Source of the DNA: Bacteroidales bacterium
Lineage (GTDB): Bacteria > Bacteroidota > Bacteroidia > Bacteroidales > UBA932
NCBI GenBank assembly: GCA_017428035.1
Contig: JAFRRR010000127.1
Location: 1-64,000 of the forward strand
Direction of reading: 5' to 3'
DNA: 64,000 nucleotides
The position numbers and the translations under genes were made by a program. Below the pieces are notes generated by a model that worked only from the letters and a program-made list of their open reading frames with translations, was not told the DNA's origin and did no database searches. Below are positions 57,816 to 64,000 of this stretch, in pieces; position 1 is the stretch's first letter; every line of letters starts with the position of its first letter.

Positions 57816-59165
57816 ATGACAGCAAAAGAGTATGCAGACAAGCTAATGGCCGATGTCATTGCCAAGAACCCCGGTGAGAATGAGTTCCATCAGGCGGTCA
57901 GGGAGGTCGTAGAGAGTGTCGCTCCTATGATCGTAGAAAACCCTCAGCTACTTAAACTGAAAGTTATGGAGCGCATCGTTGAGCCCGAGCGCGTGGTTAT
58001 GTTCCGCGTTCCCTGGGTTTCCGATTCCGGTGAAGTTATGATAAACAAAGGTTACCGCATCCAGATGAACAGCGCCATAGGCCCTTACAAGGGCGGCGTC
58101 CGTTTCCACCCCAGCGTAAACCTCTCTATTTTGAAATTCCTTGCATTTGAGCAGACATTCAAAAACAGCCTCACCACCCTCCCTATGGGCGGCGGCAAGG
58201 GCGGCAGCGACTTTGACCCCAAAGGCAAATCAGATATGGAGGTTATGCGCTTCTGCCAGAGCTTCATCACAGAACTCTATCGTCATATCGGCCCCGACAC
58301 CGACGTACCGGCAGGTGATATCGGCGTAGGCGGCCGCGAGGTGGCATATATGTTCGGTCAGTACAAGCGTCTGGCCAACGAATTCACCGGCACATTCACC
58401 GGCAAGGGCCTGAGTTTTGGCGGTTCGCTGATCCGTCCCGAGGCCACCGGCTATGGCGCCTGCTATTTTGGCCAGGCTATGCTGGCAACCCGCGGCGAGA
58501 GCTACAAGGGCAAGACTGTGGCCATTTCCGGCAGTGGAAACGTGGCTCAGTATGCAGCCCAGAAAGCCACCGCACTGGGTGCAAAGGTCGTTACCCTCTC
58601 CGACTCAAACGGTTTCATATATGATCCCGACGGCATCGACGAAGAAAAACTGAAATATGTATTCCTGCTGAAGAACGTACAGAGAGGCCGTATCCGCGAA
58701 TATGCAGAGAAGTATCCTTCTGCAACATACACTGCCAACGAGCGCCCCTGGAGCGTGAAGTGCGACATCGCAATGCCTTGCGCCACCCAGAACGAGCTTA
58801 ACGCAGAGCAGGCAGAGTTGCTGCTCAAGAACGGATGCAAGTGCGTGGTAGAGGGCGCCAATATGCCCACCACTCCCGAAGCTATCGCCAAATTCCAGGC
58901 AGCCAAGATCCTCTACTCTCCCGGAAAGGCATCCAACGCCGGCGGCGTGGCAACTTCAGGTCTGGAGATGACCCAGAACTCAATGCGGCTGGGATGGAGC
59001 AAAGAAGAGGTGGATGAGAAACTTAAAGGAATTATGGCCAACATCCACTCCCGCTGCGTAGAATACGGCACCGAGCCCGACGGCTACATCAACTACGTCA
59101 AGGGCGCCAACATCGCCGGCTTTATGAAAGTAGCCGACGCTATGCTCGCCCAGGGTATTGTATAG
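57816..59165 (+). CDS. gdhA: NADP-specific glutamate dehydrogenase
   Basis: A 449-residue hexameric family I enzyme interconverting 2-oxoglutarate + ammonia and glutamate. The start at 57816 ('MTAKEYADKLMADVIAKNPG') is chosen downstream of the promoter; an upstream ATG at 57711 lies before it. The catalytic Lys lies in 'LTTLPMGGGKGGSDFDPKGKSD' near residue 125, and 'TDVPAGDIGVGGREVAYMFG' near 165 is a signature. The NADP-binding 'VAISGSGNVAQYAAQKA' is near 240, and 'CVVEGANMPTT' near 345. It is the main ammonia-assimilating enzyme in many gut Bacteroidales. Confidence 0.96.
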   Translation: MTAKEYADKLMADVIAKNPGENEFHQAVREVVESVAPMIVENPQLLKLKVMERIVEPERVVMFRVPWVSDSGEVMINKGYRIQMNSAIGPYKGGVRFHPSVNLSILKFLAFEQTFKNSLTTLPMGGGKGGSDFDPKGKSDMEVMRFCQSFITELYRHIGPDTDVPAGDIGVGGREVAYMFGQYKRLANEFTGTFTGKGLSFGGSLIRPEATGYGACYFGQAMLATRGESYKGKTVAISGSGNVAQYAAQKATALGAKVVTLSDSNGFIYDPDGIDEEKLKYVFLLKNVQRGRIREYAEKYPSATYTANERPWSVKCDIAMPCATQNELNAEQAELLLKNGCKCVVEGANMPTTPEAIAKFQAAKILYSPGKASNAGGVATSGLEMTQNSMRLGWSKEEVDEKLKGIMANIHSRCVEYGTEPDGYINYVKGANIAGFMKVADAMLAQGIV

Positions 59166-59177
59166 TATCGGCTCATA

Positions 59178-59279
59178 CTGCCCTGAGCGATTTTGCGAAG
59201 AATATGTTTGCGTAGGGAACAGGCGCGACGAGCCGACTGGCCCGAAGCAAAGCATATTCGGAGCCTTAGCGAAGGGCAG
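59178..59279. repeat. Structured intergenic repeat, copy C (102 nt)
   Basis: Outer arms are CTGCCCT/AGGGCAG (59178-59184 with 59273-59279). The A/T-rich stem here is GAATATGTTTGC/GCAAAGCATATTC (59200-59211 with 59247-59259, one bulged G). The core again begins GTAGGGAACAG and ends CTGGCCCGAA, but the apical part differs entirely from copies A and B. There is no T-tract, and a separate terminator follows at once, so this element is not simply a terminator. It lies between convergent gdhA and the isomerase-like gene. Confidence 0.8.
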
Positions 59280-59317
59280 CAAAAAAGAGGTGATCCAAAC
59301 GGGTCACCTCTTTTTGC
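59279..59317. terminator. Bidirectional intrinsic terminator after gdhA
   Basis: AAAAAGAGGTGA/TCACCTCTTTTT (59282-59293 with 59304-59315), a 12-bp perfect stem with a 10-nt loop and A/T tracts on both sides. It serves gdhA and the convergent isomerase-like gene. Confidence 0.85.
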
Positions 59318-59338
59318 ATTGTATATCGTATCTAGAGA

Positions 59339-60370
59339 TTACTCGGCTTTCTCCTCGCAGCCATCTGCCTTGTCGCATTTGGCGCAATCATCTTCACTGC
59401 AGCAACCCTCTTCCTTTTCGCAGCAGCCTTCCTGTTGATTGCAGCATTCTTTCTGCTCGCACTCACCGGGGCAAAGCATATGCTTGAGGTTGCAAAGGCC
59501 TTTCTTGATGCTGGCCATAGGGCACATACCCATACTGGGGTTGTCCTGCTCTACGATGATCCACTTGCTGTGGGCATCCTTGAAAGCATCAATCAAACTC
59601 TGGACATCCTGCATACCGCAGCCCAGGGGACGGAACTCAAACACAGTCTTGGGAGCCTCCTCTTCTTTCTCTATACCGATAAGAGCATACGGATCACCCT
59701 CTTTCTCGCCTTCGAAATAATAGTCCTTGAAGTGAACCACGGGAGAGCGGTCGGTATACTTGCGGAGATATTCGGCGGGATCTATGCCGGAATACTTGAC
59801 CCAGCAGAGGTCGAGCTCTGTCTGAAGCAGGTCGGCGGGAACGGTGCTGTAGATATAATCCAGTCCGTAGGAACCGTCTTCAAGAGTCTTGAACTCGAAA
59901 TCGTGGTTGTGATAGAGCAGAGTCATACCGGCAGCCTTCACCTTCTTTGCAAGCTCTGCGATTGCGGCAACGGTGGGCTCAAACTGGTCGGTGCCGGGAC
60001 GCAGATCTTCGGGAAGATAGGGCACAGCCAGATACTGGCAGCCGATGGCCTTGTAGGTCTTGATGACGCCGTCGATGTCAGCCATCATATCGGCCAGGGG
60101 CACGTGTGCAGAGATGGGGTTGAGTTCCAGTTCATCGCACCAGGCCTTTACCTGTTCGGGAGTATTGCCGAAAAGGCCGGCGAATTCCACACCGTCATAA
60201 CCCATTTCCTTGATGGCCTTGAGGGTGCCGTAGAAATCCTGCTCCATATTGTCGCGAACGCTGTAAAGCTGAACGCCGACGGGGATTTTTTCTTCTTTGG
60301 GAGCGCTCTTGCAGCCAAACAGCACAACTGCAGCAAGAGCGACAATCACTAAACTTTTAAGTGTTTTCAT
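59339..60370 (-). CDS. Sugar isomerase/epimerase-like TIM-barrel lipoprotein with Cys-rich tail
   Basis: A 343-residue lipoprotein ('MKTLKSLVIVALAAVVLFGC', Cys20). Residues ~35-285 are an AP-endonuclease-2/xylose-isomerase-like TIM barrel: 'VQLYSVRDNMEQDFYGTLKAI', 'ISAHVPLADM', 'LLYHNHDFEF', 'VVHFKDYYFEGE' and a late 'WIIVEQDNPSMGM', with conserved His/Glu metal ligands. The last 51 residues (293-343) hold 12 cysteines with many Glu/Lys ('CEQKECCNQQEGCCEKEEGC'), like a metallothionein-type metal or redox module. The start at 60370 is preferred over 60400 because it gives the lipobox. Confidence 0.82.
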   Translation of the reverse strand: MKTLKSLVIVALAAVVLFGCKSAPKEEKIPVGVQLYSVRDNMEQDFYGTLKAIKEMGYDGVEFAGLFGNTPEQVKAWCDELELNPISAHVPLADMMADIDGVIKTYKAIGCQYLAVPYLPEDLRPGTDQFEPTVAAIAELAKKVKAAGMTLLYHNHDFEFKTLEDGSYGLDYIYSTVPADLLQTELDLCWVKYSGIDPAEYLRKYTDRSPVVHFKDYYFEGEKEGDPYALIGIEKEEEAPKTVFEFRPLGCGMQDVQSLIDAFKDAHSKWIIVEQDNPSMGMCPMASIKKGLCNLKHMLCPGECEQKECCNQQEGCCEKEEGCCSEDDCAKCDKADGCEEKAE

Positions 60371-60465
60371 TGTAATATGGTTATCAGTTAGAATAGACAA
60401 CTTAAAATATGCCCAAAATTAGTAATTATTTTCGTTAAAAAGGCGCTCATAAGGCGAAGAATTAC

Positions 60466-60473
60466 TACTTTAG
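60466..60473 (+). promoter_or_regulatory. Putative -7 box of the lysine operon
   Basis: TACTTTAG differs from TAnnTTTG at one position and lies 21 nt before the lysC ATG. I see no lysine riboswitch in the 124-nt gap upstream. Confidence 0.35.
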
Positions 60474-60494
60474 CCGAGTGAAAAATTTTAAGCG

Positions 60495-61868
60495 ATGATA
60501 GTAATGAAATTTGGCGGCACTTCCATCGCAGATGCGGCCGCAATCAAAAGGACAATCTCCATCATCACCAAGAAAATGCGCAGCAAACCTGTTGTGGTGG
60601 TATCTGCCTGCTCCGGCATTACCAATTTGCTGCACCAGTTGGTGGACTTCACAGAACAGGGTGACAAGGAGCACAGCGAACAAATTATAAGTTCCATAAA
60701 AGACCGTCACAAAGACACTGTAGACGGGCTTGCCTCTATGGTAGACCCCAAGCGCCCCACCCCGGACACTACAGATATTAACCAAAAAATAGACAATCTG
60801 TGCAACTCTCTGTGGACTCTGTCCAAGGCCCATATGGGTGGCCAGATTCCCGATGCCGACAAAGCCTATATGATATCTATGGGTGAGTATCTCTCCAGCA
60901 ATATCGTCTGCTTTATGATGAATGCATTCGGCCTTAAGACCGCCTGGATAGATGCCCGCCACTTTATGATTACGTCGCGCAACTATCTATGCGCCACCGC
61001 CGACATCCCGGAGGTCACCAAACGCGCCAACAGCATAATAGACAAGGCGTTCAAAAATGCCGACGCCGTTATTACCCAGGGCTTTATGGGCGTCACCATA
61101 GAGGGCGACCCCACCATTATGGGGCGCGGCAGCAGCGACTATTCGGCATCCCTGCTGGGTATGGTGCTGGACGCCGACCGCATTGAAATCTGGACCGATG
61201 TAGACGGCATCTGCACCGCCGACCCCAACATTGTGCCGGAGGCCAAGGGCATCAATAAACTCTCTTACGAAGAGGCAGCCGAGCTGGCCCGTTTCGGAGC
61301 CAAGGTCCTCCACCCTCTCTCCATCGAGCCCGCAGCCGGCAAGAATATTCCGCTGTATGTACTCAACTCTATGAATCCCGACGGAGAAGGCACCGTGGTT
61401 ATGAACAGCCAGTGCATCTTTGACGGAGTCAAGAGCATCTCATATAACGAAAACATTAGGGTGATAAACATTTACTCGCCCAAGATGATCAACACCACTG
61501 GCTCCCTTACAAGAATCTTCTCTATCTTTGAGAAGCACGGCGTTTCGGTGGATATGATCAGCACCTCAGAGGCCAGCGTATCCGTCACTGTAGATGCCAA
61601 GGCGCCTATAGATCCTGTCGTGGCAGAGCTCTCCAAGATTGGCAACATCACCGTGGACCGCGACAAGAGCCAGGTGAGCATCATAGGCAAGAACATCATA
61701 GGTGTCAAGGGCGCCGTGGCAGCGGTATTCGAGGCGGTGAGTGACAGTAAGATTTATATGATGTCCCAGGGCTCCTCTTTCCTGAACCTGAGTATTGTGG
61801 TGGACAGGCCAGAAATGATGACCGTTATCCGCAATCTGCACAAAACATTCTTCGAAAATGGCAATTAA
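60495..61868 (+). CDS. lysC: Aspartate kinase
   Basis: A 457-residue monofunctional aspartokinase phosphorylating aspartate, the first step to lysine, threonine and methionine. The N-terminal kinase motif 'MIVMKFGGTSIADAAAIKR' is at residue 1, 'GQIPDADKAYMISMGEYLSS' near 120, and 'FMGVTIEGDPTIMGRGSSDYSASLLG' near 200. Two C-terminal ACT domains (from ~310: 'NTTGSLTRIFSIFEKHGVSVDMISTSEASVS') mediate feedback, probably by lysine. No homoserine dehydrogenase is fused. It overlaps dapB by 11 nt. Confidence 0.95.
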   Translation: MIVMKFGGTSIADAAAIKRTISIITKKMRSKPVVVVSACSGITNLLHQLVDFTEQGDKEHSEQIISSIKDRHKDTVDGLASMVDPKRPTPDTTDINQKIDNLCNSLWTLSKAHMGGQIPDADKAYMISMGEYLSSNIVCFMMNAFGLKTAWIDARHFMITSRNYLCATADIPEVTKRANSIIDKAFKNADAVITQGFMGVTIEGDPTIMGRGSSDYSASLLGMVLDADRIEIWTDVDGICTADPNIVPEAKGINKLSYEEAAELARFGAKVLHPLSIEPAAGKNIPLYVLNSMNPDGEGTVVMNSQCIFDGVKSISYNENIRVINIYSPKMINTTGSLTRIFSIFEKHGVSVDMISTSEASVSVTVDAKAPIDPVVAELSKIGNITVDRDKSQVSIIGKNIIGVKGAVAAVFEAVSDSKIYMMSQGSSFLNLSIVVDRPEMMTVIRNLHKTFFENGN

Positions 61869-62544
61869 GGTTGTTATAAGCGGCTATGGCAAGATGGGCC
61901 ATATGATAGAGGACGTGCTGGGGCGCCGCGGAATAGAATGCGCCCTGTGCAGCGAAGATATCACCGCCACTCCAAAAGAACTGGCGCGTGAGTGCGTCTG
62001 CATAGATTTCACACAGCCAGACGCCATCCGCGCCAACTACAAGTTTCTCGCAGAGAACTTCAAGGCGACGGTGATTGGCACCACCGGCTGGAATGACATC
62101 AAAGACGATGTGGTCGCATATTTTGAAAAGTGCGGCGCCACGATGATTTACGCTTCTAACTTTTCAATAGGCGTGAACATACTGTTCAGGACGGCGGCAT
62201 ATCTGTCCCGTCTGGCGGCCGGCCACGGCGACTACAGCACTACAATAGAAGAGATCCACCATATCCACAAACTTGACGCCCCCAGCGGCACCGCCATTTC
62301 CCTTGGAAAGATTGTGGACGAGAATGGCGGATTCAACACTCAAATCACTTCACAGCGCATTGGCGAGGTTCCGGGCATCCATACCCTGACCCTTACCGGC
62401 AGCTGCGACAAAATCACCCTCAGCCACGAAGCCTTCTCCCGCGAAGGGCTGGCGCAGGGCGCCGTAGAAGCGGCTCTTATGACAGAGCGCGTGAGCGGTG
62501 TACACGAATTCAAGGACTTACTTTTTAATTCAGAAGCTTTATGA
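61858..62544 (+). CDS. dapB: 4-hydroxy-tetrahydrodipicolinate reductase
   Basis: A 228-residue NAD(P)H-dependent enzyme. The cofactor motif 'VVISGYGKMGHMIEDVLGRRG' is at residue 4. The catalytic signature 'EEIHHIHKLDAPSGTAISLGK' is near 135, and 'GTTGW' near 75. It is shorter than the E. coli form (273) because the N-terminal domain is compact, as in other Bacteroidota. It overlaps both neighbours (11 nt with lysC, 4 nt with dapA), so translation is coupled. Confidence 0.94.
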   Translation: MAIKVVISGYGKMGHMIEDVLGRRGIECALCSEDITATPKELARECVCIDFTQPDAIRANYKFLAENFKATVIGTTGWNDIKDDVVAYFEKCGATMIYASNFSIGVNILFRTAAYLSRLAAGHGDYSTTIEEIHHIHKLDAPSGTAISLGKIVDENGGFNTQITSQRIGEVPGIHTLTLTGSCDKITLSHEAFSREGLAQGAVEAALMTERVSGVHEFKDLLFNSEAL

Positions 62545-63422
62545 ACAATTTGAAACTGCAAGGCTGCGGAACCGCACTCATCACCCCCTTCAAGAACGAG
62601 GAGGTCGACTACAAAGCTTTTGAAAATCTAGTCAAATCGCAGATAGAGGCGGGTATCCATTTCCTGGTGCCGCTGGGCACCACCGGCGAGACCCCCTGCC
62701 TGCTGGACCAGGAGCGCATCAAGCTGCTGCAGATAGCCAAAGAGCACGCTGCCGGCCGCCCCGTGATGGTGGGTGTGGGCACCAACTCCATAGTGATGAC
62801 CCGCAACAACATCGAGGTCCTGACGCCATACGATCCCGATGCCTTTCTGGTGGTGACTCCCTATTACAATAAACCCTCTCAAGACGGACTGTTCTCATAT
62901 TTCACCGCCGTGGCAGATTTTGCCCCGAGGCCGGTTGTGCTCTACAACGTTCCGGGCCGTACCGGTGTGAATATCAGCGCCGACACCACCCTGCGTCTGG
63001 CTGAGCATCCCAACATTATTGCAGTTAAGGAGGCTTCCGGCAACTATGACCAGATATCCAAGATAATTGCCCACGCACCCGAAGGCTTTGCCGTGCTCAG
63101 CGGCAACGACGACGAAACCCTGAGTCTGATGGCCACCGGTGCCGCCGGCGTAATCAGCGTGGCTTCCAATATAGTTCCGCGCGAGATGGTGGCTATGACC
63201 GAGGCAATGCTCCGCGGCGACCTGGCGGCTGCCCGTCCCATCCATCACCGTCTGTTTGACCTGTTCAAGAACTGCTTCGTGGAGAGCAACCCCATCCCCG
63301 CAAAGGCAGCCCTCTATCTGATGGGTATGATACAGAACGAACTCCGCCTGCCGCTGGTTCCGGCGCAGGAGAGCACAATGCAACTTATGGAAAAGACTCT
63401 TAAAGACCTTAATCTGATATAA
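62541..63422 (+). CDS. dapA: 4-hydroxy-tetrahydrodipicolinate synthase
   Basis: A 293-residue class I aldolase-type TIM barrel condensing pyruvate with aspartate semialdehyde. Motifs seen are 'FLVPLGTTGETPCL' near residue 40 (substrate Thr-Thr), 'YNVPGRTGVNIS' near 135 (Tyr of the triad) and the Schiff-base Lys in 'NIIAVKEASGNYDQI' near 160. Length is normal. It lies 1 nt before ddh and overlaps dapB by 4 nt. Confidence 0.95.
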   Translation: MNNLKLQGCGTALITPFKNEEVDYKAFENLVKSQIEAGIHFLVPLGTTGETPCLLDQERIKLLQIAKEHAAGRPVMVGVGTNSIVMTRNNIEVLTPYDPDAFLVVTPYYNKPSQDGLFSYFTAVADFAPRPVVLYNVPGRTGVNISADTTLRLAEHPNIIAVKEASGNYDQISKIIAHAPEGFAVLSGNDDETLSLMATGAAGVISVASNIVPREMVAMTEAMLRGDLAAARPIHHRLFDLFKNCFVESNPIPAKAALYLMGMIQNELRLPLVPAQESTMQLMEKTLKDLNLI

Positions 63423-63423
63423 T

Positions 63424-64000
63424 ATGAAAAAGATAAGAGCAGCCGTAGTGGGCTACGGCAATATCGGCAGATATGCCATAGAGGCACTGCAGGCGGCAGA
63501 GGATTTCGAGATTGCGGGCGTGGTGCGCCGCAACGCATCGCAGGTTCCCGCCGAACTGGCCGGCATCAAGGTGGTTTCTTCTCTGAAAGAGCTTGACAGC
63601 GTGGATGTGGCCATCCTGGCAACCCCCACCCGCAAGGTAGAAGAATATGCGCTGGAGGCCCTCGCAATGGGCATCAACACAGTGGACAGTTTTGACATCC
63701 ACACCAAAATTCCCGCATTGCACGCAACCCTTAAGGCCGCCGCAGAAAAAGCCGGCAAGGCCTGCATTATATCGGCCGGATGGGATCCGGGCACAGACTC
63801 TATGGTCCGCGCCATACTGGAGGCCTGCGCCCCCAAAGGCCTCACCTACACCAATTTCGGCCCCGGTATGAGTATGGGCCACTCTGTGGCAGTCAAGGCC
63901 ATAGAGGGTGTAGAAGACGCCCTGTCTATGACAATTCCCACCGGACAGGGAGTCCACCGCCGTATGGTTTATGTGCAGGTTAAACCCGGTTTCGATTTTA
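63424..64000 (+). CDS. ddh: meso-Diaminopimelate D-dehydrogenase, 3' end outside the window
   Basis: The first ~192 residues of an NADP-dependent dehydrogenase that makes meso-diaminopimelate from tetrahydrodipicolinate and ammonia in one step. The Rossmann motif is 'AVVGYGNIGRYAIEAL' at residue 7. 'ILATPTRKVEEYA' near 65, 'TVDSFDIHTKIP' near 85 and 'SAGWDPGTDSMVRAI' near 118 are Ddh signatures, and 'NFGPGMSMGHSVAVKAI' follows. It is the fourth gene of lysC-dapB-dapA-ddh. The reading frame continues off the end of the window without a stop. Confidence 0.93.
   Translation, partial: MKKIRAAVVGYGNIGRYAIEALQAAEDFEIAGVVRRNASQVPAELAGIKVVSSLKELDSVDVAILATPTRKVEEYALEALAMGINTVDSFDIHTKIPALHATLKAAAEKAGKACIISAGWDPGTDSMVRAILEACAPKGLTYTNFGPGMSMGHSVAVKAIEGVEDALSMTIPTGQGVHRRMVYVQVKPGFDF

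Noticed and set aside
59435-60352. A 305-codon open frame on the plus strand
   Set aside because: It is antisense to the isomerase-like lipoprotein, which has a signal peptide and barrel motifs.
60371-60494. A lysine riboswitch before lysC
   Set aside because: The 124-nt gap is A/T-rich, with no multi-helix fold or conserved L-box sequence that I could find.

Overview
The window comes from a bacterium of the Bacteroidota, most likely an uncultured Bacteroidales. The evidence is a Bacteroides-type serine palmitoyltransferase, a FimA/Mfa-type fimbrial operon, a TonB-type outer membrane barrel protein, a minimal TatA/TatC system, DUF4301/DUF2807/DUF3467 proteins, and many promoters with the Bacteroidota -7 box TAnnTTTG. 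I cannot fix the genus from sequence alone. Genes are tightly packed, often with ATGA or 2-20 nt overlaps. There is no prophage, insertion sequence, CRISPR array or rRNA operon. The only tRNA is tRNA-Glu.

Layout. 1-6697 (minus): one compact run of a DUF1538 membrane protein, two small P-II-like proteins, a YitT protein, a MATE exporter, a DUF3737 beta-helix protein, a MalY/PatB aminotransferase and the first codons of a secreted protein. 6738-12596 (plus): aromatic amino acid operon (chorismate mutase-AroB fusion, AroC, type II dehydroquinase, AroA, TyrA, DAHP synthase). 12593-17421 (minus): a sphingolipid-type group (acyl-CoA ligase, serine palmitoyltransferase, short-chain dehydrogenase, serine hydrolase lipoprotein). 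17506-19956: zinc metallopeptidase, YegP, COG0523 GTPase. 20072-25674 (plus): fimbrial operon followed by a membrane LytTR regulator. 25671-28418: gltX, tRNA-Glu, asparaginase. 28465-36275: DUF2807 protein and a minus-strand housekeeping operon maf-valS-tatA-tatC-abcF-rlmB. 36332-41368: three glycoside hydrolases (GH110-like, GH28-like, GH36). 41390-49203: DUF2207, HAD phosphatase, DUF4301, CDF transporter, and the zapA - 6S RNA - rny - DUF3467 neighbourhood. 49263-60370: a receiver/ATP-grasp protein, a TonB-type barrel protein, DUF819, a Ca/Na exchanger, gdhA and a Cys-tailed sugar-isomerase lipoprotein. 60495-64000: lysine/diaminopimelate operon (lysC, dapB, dapA, ddh).

Most notable. (1) Three copies of a ~100-nt structured intergenic element (43927-44024, 55325-55425, 59178-59279), each in a gap between convergent genes. 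Their core is conserved, while the A/T-rich stem differs between copies by changes that preserve pairing. A differently-cored structured element of the same general design lies in tandem with the first copy. (2) An operon-encoded DUF1538 protein with an internal repeat and two P-II-like partners, which looks like a regulated transporter of unknown substrate. (3) A chorismate mutase-dehydroquinate synthase fusion that keeps all aligned mutase active-site residues. (4) A sugar-isomerase-like lipoprotein with a 51-residue tail holding 12 cysteines. (5) An intrinsic terminator between tRNA-Glu and gltX. Functional claims about these are inferences.
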